NCBI RefSeq assembly: GCF_011397635.1
Contig: NC_064763.1
Location: 24,317,437 to 24,381,436 of the forward strand
DNA from: Epinephelus fuscoguttatus
Taxonomy: Eukaryota > Chordata > Actinopteri > Perciformes > Serranidae
DNA: 64,000 bases
Reading direction: 5' to 3'
Shown here: one piece after another, positions 26,026 to 39,700 of the stretch
Layout of the letters: each line of letters begins with the position of its first letter
How positions within the stretch are numbered: position 1 is the first letter of the stretch
Program-made: the position numbers and the translations under genes
Notes under the pieces: generated by a model
The model's input: the letters and a program-made list of their open reading frames with translations, nothing else
Databases searched by the model: none
What the model was told of the DNA's origin: nothing

Positions 26026-26919
26026 GAGTGAAGTCTGCACAAAATCAACATCTAAAGCTTCCTAGTGTTGGAGGAGAAATGCTGGCTGCATCACTATTGT
26101 TTGTTTCTTTGAAAGTTTTTGGAGGACAAGATGTTCAAAACACAATGGTTGCTGTAGAAATCTATCCAATCTTGTATCAACTTTGATTTACCATAGCTGC
26201 TGAGCAAGAGAGCTAATATATGTGCATATATATTTGCATTGTATAAACAATGCAGCAGTAAGGCCACATCTGTACAACAACATAAATTATGTGGCCTGTT
26301 TCATTTCTGAATCAATTCCATGATTTTTAAAGATTCCCTGAAAAGAACACCTATAAAATGGCAGATAAAGTTTGCTCATAATGTCAGTCATAAAGTGGAT
26401 TCTCCCTCTCTGTGTGAAGTATTATGGACTTTGTGTTTTCGTCCAGTTTATAAAAAGTTATGTGCATCAATCCTGTCATTTTTTTGGACAACCAGAAGGC
26501 TTCGCTGATCTTTTTGCAAGACTCAACTAAAACTTTGAAACCTGAACGGCTGAAATATTATGACATGAAATGGGTTCCAGACTCATAAGGTAAACTAGAT
26601 TGATTGTTTGCAAATGGGCATTCTTTATCTGCAGACAGCTCAGGGGATTCGAATACATTGTATTTGACCTTCTGTCATGTTATTCTGCCTTTAGAGTTAG
26701 ACCTGGATCGTGTCTTTTGAAGTCAGAGTGATGGCAGTCAAAAGTATCTTCCAGCATTTATCCTGCGGCTTTCACTCTCCTTCCAATATTCTTCTTCCAA
26801 GCAAGTGTCCCGTTATGCAGGTGGAAAACTGCATCTGTGAGACATGTTGTGTGAGATACTTGCAGGTTGATTCAGCTCAGTCCATTTAAAATATGAACAT
26901 AGTTTATGGGTTTTAGTCA
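26026..26919 (-). other. Putative adamts15 3' untranslated region (proximal part)
   Basis: No coding sequence is seen between the adamts15 stop and the candidate poly(A) signals. The stretch is AT-rich and free of obvious mobile elements, consistent with a long 3' UTR. The assignment is inferred from position only. Confidence 0.35.
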
Positions 26920-27712
26920 CTAGCAAGGCCTTAGGTTACAGAAGTCCAGCTCCTGTGGCTTGCGTAAGCCAGTGCAATGGTCCCTTGGAAGCAGATGCCC
27001 AGTTTGGGTTTTGCATTGTAACGGCCGTCTCTTGAATCCCTTCCCACAGGTTCTGGAGCAAGGTGACCACTGCCCGATTTGCCACTCAGGACAGGGGTCT
27101 CCACAAACCATGGTGGCTGAAGGTCTTTGTGAAGGATCACAGTCCAACCCTGGCTTCCCGTCCGGTCTCAGACACTGCACCAGCCTCCTCTGGATCCCAT
27201 TACCGCAGGTCACTGAGCACTGGTCCCAGCTTGCGGATATCCATTTCCCAAGAGCAGTATCCTCCTTGCTGTAAGACTTCTTCAGGGTGTCCGTCCCCTT
27301 CTCCTTGATGCTATCCTCAGCCAGGACACTGTTATGGGAGTTCACACGCCCTTCCTTCTTCAGAGTCTTGTCCTCCTTGGTTTGACGGGCGATGTAGAAG
27401 GAGTAGCGGATGCGAGGAGGCGTCATTTGGCCTGCACACAGCACCTCCACAGTCAAGGATTCTCCCAAGGGCTTCACAGCCTGCAGGGTCTCAGAGGTGC
27501 CGGCTGTGCCGCTGTAACGCAGCAGGCTTTTCTTTACAATGATGTCCCTCTCTCCAGCTGAGACTATGTAGTTCCCATTGAGCAGGTATTGGCCCTCGCT
27601 GTTTTTAACCGCCAGATAGTTGTCATCGTTCCTCATTCCCTGGTAGCCTCGTTGACGGATGTCTACGTTGGCTGCACCCACTGGTAACATGACCACAAAG
27701 TTGTAGCCGTGC
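26920..27712 (-). CDS. adamts15: adamts15 exon 8: spacer and two C-terminal TSP1 repeats, stop TAG
   Basis: 793 nt, residues 681-944. The cysteine-poor spacer begins [20 protein letters not shown] and is followed by TSP1 repeats with CSVTCGNG and CSRTCGKG. The stop TAG is at 26920-26922. Confidence 0.94.
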
Positions 27713-30700
27713 CTGCATGCCAAAACATATTACAGTCAATGAGAGATTATGAGAGTAAAGTTGATAATGCTATCATGTTTGCGTAAGGGAGGAAATAAGA
27801 ATGACGTAAGCAATATCCCATGATGATGTGGGTTTTACTCACTCGGGCTTTGTGAAGAGTCCTGACACCTTCTTGCAGCCCTTGCTATCACCACCACAGA
27901 TTCCACACTTATCAAACTTCTTGGTGGAGCCAATTTTTCCATCACAGCCGGCCTTGATGCACTTCCCTTGGACACAAACTCCCGTGGAGTCTGGGGAGCA
28001 TGGCGTCCCATCTACAACCTGGAGTGAACAGAGATGCTATAAGGTTACCTTTTCATATACACTATACAGGACAACAATCTGTAGTCCACATAACAGTCCC
28101 TGTGGGTTTAGTGTGTTATGTTATTTCACATTAGGGGTGTCAGATTCAGTTCATTTTGCCAGACAGCCGTTAGCTGATGACTAAAAAACACAAAATAACA
28201 TGAAATACAAGAGGCCATTCTTTTCAGTTCGGTGCTCCATTTACGCAGTGACCTTTAGCGCCACATTTCAACACACCTGTCATTTAGAGGTGGTGAATAC
28301 TGAATGTTTTGTGATGTAAATGTCTCACCTTTTTTTTTATTTTGTGTTGACTTTGCTGACAGACAGCCGACTAGCTGTGTTAACATGCATAGTGGCCACT
28401 GCCCACCCTCTGATCTCCACTGGTTAGCTTACGTTAGCTGTGGTCACTCTGCACTGCGCACCACGCGTGTAGGGTAGCAGTTGCGTGCTGCCACCAGGAC
28501 TAGCTAATTGCTGTTGAAACATGGTGGCTACCCTCCAGTTTCACCCTCAGCTAGCTCCATGAGTGAGTGGCTTCATTTTGAACCAGAAAACTCCTTTAGC
28601 ATTGTTAGCTCTGTTAGCACTACTAGCTGTGCTGACACTGCTAACAGAGCAAACTGTGGTGTTTAAAAGAAAAAGTTCTGTGATACACAACACTAACATT
28701 GCTAAGGGGGTTTGCAGCTTAAAATCGAGCTGCATACTTACTGGGGTGTGGGGTTGTATCAATATAATGGTTTTAAGGTATGCTGTGATATAAAAATTGA
28801 CGGTTATCATACTGTGTACATTTGCTTATCTACAGTATTAAAAAAAAAAACATCCCCAATCCTAGTTATTAAAATACTCAAGTAGGGAATATATTTGATT
28901 GCTCTTAAGCATTAACCACAGCATTGTGTAGTTGCTTTGGTTCCTGTAAAACTTTCACTACATCCTCTGGAAACACTTCTCATAATACATACTGTCCTGT
29001 GAATGTTGATCTGTCCTTCCCAAATGTACGAGTTAGAGACATAATACACAGGTACCAGGATGATGTACTGTATGTTCTGTGGAGGATAGTATCTGAAGTG
29101 AGGCTGTCAGCCAAATCAGCATCACTGCCAGTCTGTCTGCAAATATGTGACTGATAAGTCCACTTAATGTGGTCATGAGCTCCCTGACGCAGACATTTTT
29201 TCATCCTAAGATCAATCTGACACCACATGAACCAAACTCTAGCTCTCGTCTAAGACTAAACTGTACACAGAAAGTAGTATAAACTCATTTTTGCTTCAAA
29301 GTCCACTCTGTGGTTAAAACATGCAGCTGCTCAGTGATTCAGTGCTACGTGTCCCCTGAGCACTCTTATCTACTCCTCCTAAGCCGGTATGATGGAGTGA
29401 AGTGTGAACTCCACCTCACTGCTGCTTAAGCTCACTCTACACCCTGCTATCTGAGAGAAATAAACTGTCCTCCTTCTATCCTTCATTCCTTCCTTTACTC
29501 TTTGCTGTCAGACCAGAGGCAGCTGGTTGTCATATATTCTCATTACCTATCTTGACCTCACATCTCTTCATTTATTCAGACTTTTGTCCAATCACCAATC
29601 AAATTATCTTTGTATTTGTTCAGGCAAAGTAGAGAATACACTTCAGGTGTTGTGTTTACCTTGGGTGCCAGGACGTAGAAGTAGCCAGTGCCGTTAGCCC
29701 TGCAGATGAGTTTACACCTGTCATCCATGGACACTCCGGAGTACTTGGGTACCCACACCACAGAGGGGTCGATGCGGTTGCTGTTGAAATTGCGGCCACT
29801 GGTCTCACACTGCTCATCACGATAAGTCTTACCTACACAGAGAGGAGGGAGGGAGGGTACAGAAGGTGAGAGGTGGGAACGCTCTAGGGGGAAAAATGTC
29901 ATTGGACATAGTTGACTGTTTTTAGCGTACCTGTGTCAGGGCATTGGTTCAGGTTGCAGGAGCGGTATTTGACCCGAACCCCTTGGCAGTATTTACCCCC
30001 GTGTGACGGAACAGGGTTGTTACACTCTCTCTTAGATAGTTGGACGCCGCCTCCACATGTGCGTGAGCAGGAACCGAACTGACCCCATTTCCCCCAGCGG
30101 CCGTCCACCTGGAAATAAACAAACCAGTGGAATATTCAGAATGCATAACAACAAAGACCTTTCTTTATTTATGTTGGTTACTCAGCGGTTCTTTGGTGTG
30201 GGTGGAGGTGTTATAGCACCACTGCCACATAAAGAACTTTTTAAGCCTCTGTATCATTCTTTAGAGGTTCTCTACGGGTTCTCTCCCGTGTAAACTGAAC
30301 TAAACTGAGCTGAAGAACCAGTAGAGAACCTTTTAAGTGCAAGCGTTGTTCTTTAGAGGTTCTCTGCTAGTTCTTTGGCTTAGCTGAGTTTAGTTTAAAT
30401 AGTTTAAATAGAGTTTAGGATAAAAAATAAACTATGTGTTTCCAGAGGATAACATATGAAAGCAGTGGCTCTCAACCTTTTTGCCCATGTACACTGAAAT
30501 ATTCCAGATTTGAAAAGGTAGTGTTTTTCAGAACGCAATTAGAACAGTGCAATATGGCACCTCTAATGGTTCTTTATAGCACTATCTGACAAATGTGCTA
30601 TATATTACCTTCAAAAGATAGGTGCAATATCCTCCTGAGACTCTGTGTCCTCATATGAAGACTTCACATTTTGGGTTTACTTGACCATGTACTTTATCTA

Positions 30701-33700
30701 CTTAACTTAGAATTGTTGTCCTCATTAGTGGACACCTTTTATGCCATCTAACAGTAGTGAGATCACAGTACAATCATCCATGTAGAAACAAGATGGCAGC
30801 CATCTCTGCCAAGTCAGTCCGCAGCCAGTTCCGACACAAAAGTGGACAAGATCCAAAACCTGATCACATTTTATGGTTGAAACTTTGGGACTTTGGGGAC
30901 TTGATTATCATTGACAGTGTTTAATTTTTTATACTTATCAGGTCCTAGTGATTCCAAATAGCCAGGAGAAATTAAAAATGATTACCAACAAAAGTTTGGG
31001 TCTAAGGAGGATATAGCACCAAAGTAGGTTCCCCTATGTTTACGAGTCAAAGAACTACTTTTGGGTACTCTTAAACACCATTTTTGTTTAGAGTGATAAA
31101 GCATATGTTGAAATTAAGAACTCTGTCTTTATGTTAGCCTTACCCTCGCGTTTTGGATCCGTTTTTCGGAGCAGACCCCTCGGTCGCAGACCTGATTTTC
31201 CCCACACTGGGTGCCATCCGCCCAGGGGAAGTGCCGCGTCATACACACCAAATGGCCATTTGACTTCCCTGTGCACCACAGACGGCCGCATGGTGGCTGC
31301 ATAAAGGGACAGGGCTTGGAGCCTTCTCCGAACGCAAGCTCACACTGACGGTCGAGGATGTAGGATGCTCCCGGCAGCACGTCAGGGAGGACCAATGGTT
31401 TTTGAGGCTGGTCGAGCAAACATTCCCCTAGAAGAGGGAGACTCAGTGAGCAACACGCTGGAGCAATACCAACTATGTGGTTTTATTCCTTTTCTTTACC
31501 AACTTTAAGCGCTTCAACCCAATTATGAAAGTAACATTTCAACAAAATATTATCACAAAATCATGAAAAACAATGTGTTCTGTACTTATGCATCAATATT
31601 TCCACTATCCTTTTCATTAAGTGCGTGTGGGTGAGTGGGATTGTGGGTTGGAGTCAGTAAGCAGCCATTGCCCTTGTGATTTGGGCTCTTTGAAGTGAAA
31701 GTACAGCTTGATGCAGTGCATGCAGTGTATGCCACATACCACACACAGACACATAACACACACAAATACAGGAGTGCCCCACACGCAGCCACCCACACCC
31801 CCATCCCATCCTCAGACTCTCCCTAAAAATCCCACAAGCTCGGCCCCTCACATTTGATCCCACCCAGGGATAAACTTAAACTTGAACAATCTTAACCCTT
31901 TTGATCTGAGCTTAAAATCTCTGCTTTAAATCAAAATAACATGCGGCCAGCAAGCAGTTCAAAGGTCAAAGGCATGGACTGCATTTACAATAAGTGGCTC
32001 AGAGAAACCTTTCCAGGAACAGGCTAATAATAGGAGTTTGACGAGCAGGTGCTTGGAAACATGAAAGATCAGCGTCACTGGATGAGAAGGTTTCCAGGAG
32101 GAGGTTTTTATCACTCAGTTTCTCACTCCTATGTGGAATTTACACATCCAAAACAAGTCATTTGCACTAGGGAAAAAGTGGGTTCATGTTGCTATGAACT
32201 GTTTATTTTGCCATCTGTGTCGCGGTAAATTCGCAACAGATAATAAGGCAGTGAGTGAATGAGCTGTAACTGGTGGCAAATTTGTTTCCTCCCATTTCAC
32301 CGCAAATTTGGCAGAGGAGAGACGCAGATTAACTGATAGTACGATACTATATAAACAAGTCAAGCTGAACCTCACCTCTTCCTTCCTACTCTGTCTCCAA
32401 GGAGCAATCAAAGAAAACAATAGCTGGTATTGTGTGTGTGTGTGTGGAGAGATGAACAGGTTACAAATAATTTTGGGCGCAGTGCTGCATGAAAACTGCC
32501 TCAAACATGTGGCAACATGTGTTTTTTTTCTCCCCACAGCCTTTTGAAGTCTAGATTTATGACAGACGGCCAAAAGAAACCAAGTTACAACACTGTTCGA
32601 TAGAAATCACTCCCTGTTGAGTCCAAAATCTTCTTCTGTGCCTCACACGGGACCAGTTTGTGTTCTTTTGTTCTCAGACCATCCCTTAAAAGGACATGGA
32701 GAGTAGCAAAAAAGTTTGTCTATTTGGAGTAAACCTGCATGGGAAACACTGGACAGATACACCTCGCTGTCCAAACCACTGTGGCGACTCTCCCCAGAAC
32801 AAGCCCTCTAATTTGGGACAGATGTAGGGGCAGTTTTAAAATAAACTTTTAGCATTGCTCCCAGGCCAAGTCCTGTGGTCTGGCCTGCTTGGCAAACAAT
32901 CTGCATCCAACCGAACAAATTTCTTTTTGGCTTCTCCTAGTCTTTTCTGTGAGCATGGTGCTATAAGAGGTTAGGCAGATGTCACATTTGAAGCTAGACT
33001 GATGCTCAGATTCAGTCATGCTCTCACTTGAATTTACCTCAAATGATTGTAGACATGGTGCAAATTAAGAGGCTCTTAACCCAGAGTAATTGAATAAATC
33101 TCAGCAATAGTCAAAAGACGAGTCTGCTTCTCTTTAACAGCTGCATGAAGGTCATCTCTTTATTCTCTGACAGAACTGTGTCTCCTAATGTGATCAGCAC
33201 CTAGCTACATGTTTGTTAAGCACTCTTGGTGGCCCTTTAAGGGACACTCCATCAGTTAAGCAGTACACTCCTTAAGTATTGTTGGATTCACAATGGAGTG
33301 ATATGCTAATAGAGTGCTCCAGAGATTACATTTTTCTGTAGGCCAACACGCAAGTTAGCTTTGCCCTGGTTCTATTGTCGAAAAGTTTATAGGATTTTTC
33401 CATTGGATTTTAGATTATTGCAAAAAATAAGCTCTGTGGCAAAGAAACGTTTTGTTCAGTAAGATAATCTTCACAAATGAACACCACTTTCATGATTACT
33501 GAAGTCTTAATGCAGTCAGCAGAAGTGAAAAACTAACGTTAGGCTACAAATGAACTACACTATGGTCGCATGATGTTGTGCCACCAACGTAACAAGACTA
33601 TAAAGCCGTGTTCGGCGTGGCTCGGCATGATGACATTATGTAGTCTCATTTAGCCACTTGTTTGCAGCTGCCATTTTAAAGTCACATAGAAGTTTCAAAA

Positions 33701-36700
33701 TTCACAGTGGGGTATTTACTGACTTACTTTTATGTCATAGAACGAAACGGAAAAAACCCTTAAGCTTGTGTTAACCACAGACCTTATTTGAGGCTCATAA
33801 TTAAAAACCCATTCAAAAAAACTCATTGACTTTGAGACGAGGGAACTGGAAGCTCTAAAATACTAACTCATTTCTGGGTTCTGGGTTAGGACTCATTCCT
33901 GACGGACTCTATAGTGGCTAATGTGACCTCAGGCTGATAGCCTCAAGCAGAAATTACAGATGCCTGATAAGCTCACGTCTTTCTAACTTTACACCACCAG
34001 AATTTTTCATTTTCAAACTTGTAGTCTACGCCCACAACTGATGCTAGCCCCTTTTAAACTGCCTCTTCAAAGTGGAAGTGTCGTGCCATTATTCTGCCTA
34101 TATAAAAGGTACGATCGTGGAATGTGGGGACAAAGTTGGCTTGCCTTTAAGCTGGCAGCGGAGGTAGTAACAGCGCTGTATCAACAACTGTGTAAATAGG
34201 ACAGGAATGTGACGTTTTGAAGATGTGTTATGTGTGCAGCCCACAGGAGATTTAAAAAGCAGGTAATAGCAGTTAGCAGCTAACTCTAAAAAGAAGAAAA
34301 GCTACCAAAAACTGGGGAGACAATGAGGTCTAGCAGCTCCTTACCCTAAGTTCCGCCACCATATAACAGAGATGGTAGATGATTGTTATTGCCATGTAAT
34401 GCCATTGTTATTGTTGATAAAGCACAGTCCAAAGCTTATGTTAAATATCACACTAAAGGCTGACGCTGTTGTGTCACACATCCCGCCCGTCACGCCTCTT
34501 TTGCTTTTGGCAAGCCGGTGTGCTGTCTAAAATCACACACTGGGGTGGCATTATGCCTGCCTCTTTACTTGTAAAAGTTGGCGTGATGAAGAGTCTTCAT
34601 TGTAGCCCTATCATGGGATCTCTCTAGAAAGGGCTGCTGACTCAAGTTATGTCACTTGAGGCCATCTGGCAAACTTGGCACAGCTCCCTCTGAAGCCACA
34701 AAAGGCTTTATATAACTTCTTTTCCCTTATTCAGTAGTACACCCCAAGATGTGTAAACACACTTTGATGTATAGTTTGTGTCTGTTCTGACTTTGGCTTC
34801 ACACCTCTTTAAACACACTATGAGGCTGTCTGCAGTCAAACACAGGGGTCAGGGGTCGGTGGAATCTCACCATGCCCGCTGTCCAGGAATTCAGTGATGA
34901 TGGCAGCGCTGCAGGGGGACCAGGGGCTGGTGCGGTTGATTTGAATGAGAGTGGGAGACATCATGTGGTTGTCTTGCAGTTTCCCAAACACATCCTCACA
35001 GGCCCTCACGTTGTCGTGTGGCATGTTGAACACGTGTCCTGTCGAGAGGGAACGAGATGTCAGATGTCTTTAATAAATAAATGGACACTTTTATCTGTGC
35101 TCATGCGTGTGCACTCACGCTACAGGAAACGTGACAGCGCTGGTGTGTATTGAATAATAGGCGGCGCTGGCTCACCGAGCTCATGAGCAGTGGTAAAGGC
35201 TGAAGGTAGGCCGTCGTCTTCGATCACTGAGCAACTTCTCTTCGGATCGCACATGGTGCCAACATCTGCCATGCCGAGAGTGTCACAGGTGGAGGCTCCA
35301 CACAGGTCCTGGAGACAAAATCAAAGTTCTGCGTCATTTTGTTTGTGTTATCATAGGCAGATTATGAGACAATGGGCCCCTGGGCACAGATATGCAAAGG
35401 GACCCATTAATCCTCCTACATATGAGCAGGACACTAGGGCATTGTGGTGGTTTTGCGCCTCTTTGTAGTCTTTATGCATTTCTCTGTGGGTTTGTGTCTC
35501 TTTGTGGCCATTTTGAGTCTCTGCCTGGTCGGTATGTGTTAATTTGACATCTGACATTTTGCTAGTGAAGACCAGGAGGGCCCCTGACACTAAGGCCCCT
35601 GGGCCTGTGCCTGTGCGGAAATGCGGAAAGTAAGACCCAATCGGAATTATCCTTTAAATTGTCTTGTCATTGCAGTAAGGTTTGTTTTCTATGTGTGTTA
35701 ATCCAGGCTTTCCACCACCGAGTCCTTAAGTGTTTTTAGCGGGCAACAGTGTTTAGAGCACACCTTCTTCTATGAGGTAATGTGACTGTCCCCAATCATA
35801 ACATTTCCATGCCAGAGCAGAGTTTCCAGATGACCTATTTCTCCACCACAAGGTTTTTAAAATCCAATCTTAGCGAGTATCCATTTGGAGCTGAACCTCC
35901 TAATCACAGGACAACTTCTGCAGTAACCGCCACAGAGAACCACCCATCTGCCTGGCTCCCAAACAGCTCTGTGTCTAAATACCCAGAAAGCCAGTGGCCG
36001 GCGGCTATTAGCGATAATGCACAGGTTAATGCCACACGGTCCCTCCAACCCTCCTCTGCACACTGGACATACACATGAAACCCAGTGCCAAGTGAAGACC
36101 TCGAGTGCTATGACAAATCATTCCTAGAATAAACCACAGAACCACAATTGTTGGCCAGCGCAAATGTAGTCCAGATGTGCTCATGTGTGCAGACGACATC
36201 TGAACGCTCAGGCCATTTATGAGCAAAAAATAAAAACTGCAAGACGAACAGGGGAGAAGAAACAGCAGTGTCAATGAGTTTGTTCTTTGCTTTGACCTAC
36301 TTCCCACATCTGTCATCTATCTTTGCATTTTTTTGTGTGTTTCTGCAATTTAAAAACAATATTATCTCAGCGACGAAATATTTCCATTTTATTTTGTGTA
36401 CAGATTTTAATGCACTTAACTGCCATCTGGCCTATTATGGTTTGTATTTTGGGTGCGAAACTTGTTACTGTCATGTTGCTCTGAGTTTCCGTTAGAACTC
36501 TTAAACTAAGGACTATGAGAAGTGGAAAAACAGGTCTGATACAGCAGCGTGGGTTTATGACATCCGGACATATTTGGGCATACTCTTTTTCCTTCTCAAC
36601 CCCATTATCTATCATGTAAAGCAAACATGCTGTGAGTTAAAGTACTACCACCCCTATCTCTCCCAGAGGAAACATAAATACATCAGAATTACAGTAAGAT

Positions 36701-39700
36701 TTAGTCGTTTGGAGTCTTTTGTTCACATACAATAAACTTTCTGTGTGACTTAATGAACTGAGTAAACTTGCAACATTCTTTACGCAACAATCATGCTGGC
36801 TATAGAGTTTAAAGACAACCGCAGTTGCCTCTGGACAGCACTGAGTTGGTCTTCATAAAACCTACAAATTACACTGTGGGCTGGTAAACAGCAGACAATG
36901 GACGTGCCTTGAATGCCCACGGAAAGCCCTGGTGAACCGAAACAACACCGCCGACTTAAGTGACTAATTTCAAGTCACCAAGTCATGAATCAACAGAAGA
37001 TGGGCTGTTGTCTGACTTTTTGACCTTTGCTGATTTACTCAACAGAATGCTCTATTATCAGTAGGCATGTGTGCAGACACCTTATTTGATATCTGAAGCT
37101 ATAGTGTGAAATATTATAAATAACTACCCTTAGTCTTGGAGAGGTAAATTTTCTTCATGCACCCTACAAGCCTGAATGGCAAAATGTTTGTTTAAAATCA
37201 GGCTGTTCTCATAAACTTTTTCCTACAAGAAGTAATGCACCCAAATTCGTACATATCCCATGTATTTTGAAAGGCTGCGAAAACGTGACTAGAGCGCTGA
37301 CAGGAGTAAACAAGGAAGCAGTCCTGAGCTGTTGGGGTTGTAGATGGGTCACAAAAATGCAGCATTCCTGACTTTCTAAGTCACTTTAAGGTACGTCCTC
37401 ACCATGTTTCTTTTCCTAAACCTAACCTCTGTAACTCTACGTTTATTACATAACTGTACGTTAAGGACGTAACGTCATTTGTTGGCGCTAATTTGCAGGA
37501 TGTCGTATGAACCGCTCTGTGAGGATAAGTTGCATGTCTATCAGATTTTAACCAACAAAACCTGTCGGCTTTACATATAATCAGGGCGCTCCATCAGGAG
37601 AGGCAAACCAGGCAAATGCTTGGGGCCCCTGAAAAAATTTGGAAAAGGGGCCTTCAATGGCAACTCATATTGTCAAATTTTGCAATGACAACTTAAACCA
37701 ACCCTGAAGGCAATACGTGCACCACCACTAACCCAAAAAACCTTCAAAGTGGGGCCACTTCTAGCTGCCGTTATCAGCTGGATACCGTTAGCTAGGACTG
37801 TCAGCTAGCTAGCTTTAACAGTCATACATATATTAGGAGGAACCGTCAGCACAATAAAACCCCTCTGATCACCAGAAATGAAAGATAAGCTAGCTAGCTT
37901 TAACAGGCATACATATATTAGGAGGAACCGTCAGTACAATAAAATCCCTCTGATCACCAGAAATGAAAGATAAAACACAAAGAGGAAGAAATAAAAACAC
38001 TGGGGATGTTTTGGTACCTCAATGCTTTTTGTTTTTTTTTTGCCCAGGGCCCCTCCAGAGTCTAGGATCACCACTCGTTAGTGCTCTTGGAAATTAAACT
38101 GAAGCACTTTGTCCTTGAAGTTTTCAGACCCTGGATCTTTTGCACATGATATTGGCAAGCCCAAACTTTGTTTACAAAGGAGAGTTTGTTCTGATAGACT
38201 GAACATGATATTAACTCATAAAAAGCTGGAATGTCTTTGCTTGTTGCATAGAAAGTAAAATGTCAGCACAGGCATATGTGCTTTAAATCCCTACTGTTGT
38301 ACCTAGACAGAAGCTTGGCTTGATGGATGTCGATAAATGAGGTGTGAGCTGTGCATTTATACTCCCAGTTTTTCCATTCAGTTTTGCTTTCACAGTTTAG
38401 CCAAGAAATTCCACCGGCAGGAAGGTATTTCTCACACATAGGGGTTACGGCCATTTTTTTGTTCAGCCAATCCTGGCAAATGCATCTTCCTTACAAATAC
38501 ATTACTTGTTACAGTGTAGGTCATTCATCCAATCCAAAACAATGACTGAATCCGTTGACGCCTGTCTTTCTGCTTTATATCACAGATTTCAGCCACATGA
38601 CTCAGTGTCTGTAGGCAGGTCCAGCGCAGTTGAACAGGGTCATCTAAACTGGCCACAGAGTTTATAACGTCAACTCTGCACGTGGAGCTCATGATCCCAA
38701 AACCTGGTAACACCCTAGACTCTGTGGCTGAAATACTTTTATGGAAAATACAGCCCATCTTTGAGCTGTCATGGCTTAGACAGGAAAACCATACTGTATG
38801 TATATTGGAGCCTTGCACAAAAACATTGCATGGAAGAGGAAGTGTGTGACAGGGTGAAGAATGCGTTGTAAAGATGCAGCAGGCTGACTGCAGCTGTGCA
38901 GGGCTGCCTCTCTGAAGCAGCTTGTTCCAGACGTGGGTCGAGCAGGTGGGGCAGAAACACTGAGGGATGTGACATCTCCGACTTGCACATAGGAACCTCC
39001 CCCCTCCTACATCACTCCCTTCAGGGGCTTGTTTAATGAGGAGCAGGCAAGGTGGTGGGCAGGGCTGGAAAACCCACAGCTGGAGGAGGAATGGGAACGG
39101 CTGAGAGAAACGAGACACTTCCTACTAATGCATCCCTGGTGGCACTTAAATTTGGCAATGTTACAGTTAAAACAAGCGTTTGTTTGAGGGCTGATGCGAT
39201 CTCGTGTTGTGTTAGGGACCTTTGACTCTTTAATTCTGGTGGTGGCGGCTTTGAGACTGTAATTGCATCTGCAGGTGACTGTTTAACTGCAGACTGAACA
39301 ATATCCAATCATAATCATCCTCAGTAATTAAACATGTATTTGACACCTTTATTCCAAGTCTTCAAAAATGAAATCAAAGTGGTCTGACTCCACAAGGCAG
39401 ACAGTTCATCACAGATCAGTGGGTTACACACTGACCAATGAATGTGAGCAATGACTTCATCTCTGACCCAGAGTCATCTGCCAAATATTTGGGAGTGCAG
39501 AGAGAGAACTGGGAGGTGGGTTCCAAGTCTATAAAACTATCCTCTAAGGATCCATGAAGAGCAATCAAGACTTTGCTCTGTTCAGCTCAAATAATTTCCT
39601 TAGTGACCCAACGTCAGAGTCAAAGCTGTGATGGTATTGGTGGGCTGGATATTCACTGAGTGCCTGCTGCCTGAGTTCACCAGAGGTGGAGAGTGTGCTG

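Noticed and set aside
37582..38080. GGGCCCCT-rich block as a complete hAT element
   Set aside because: I could not find matching inverted ends or a target duplication, so only the internal 85-bp duplication is reported.
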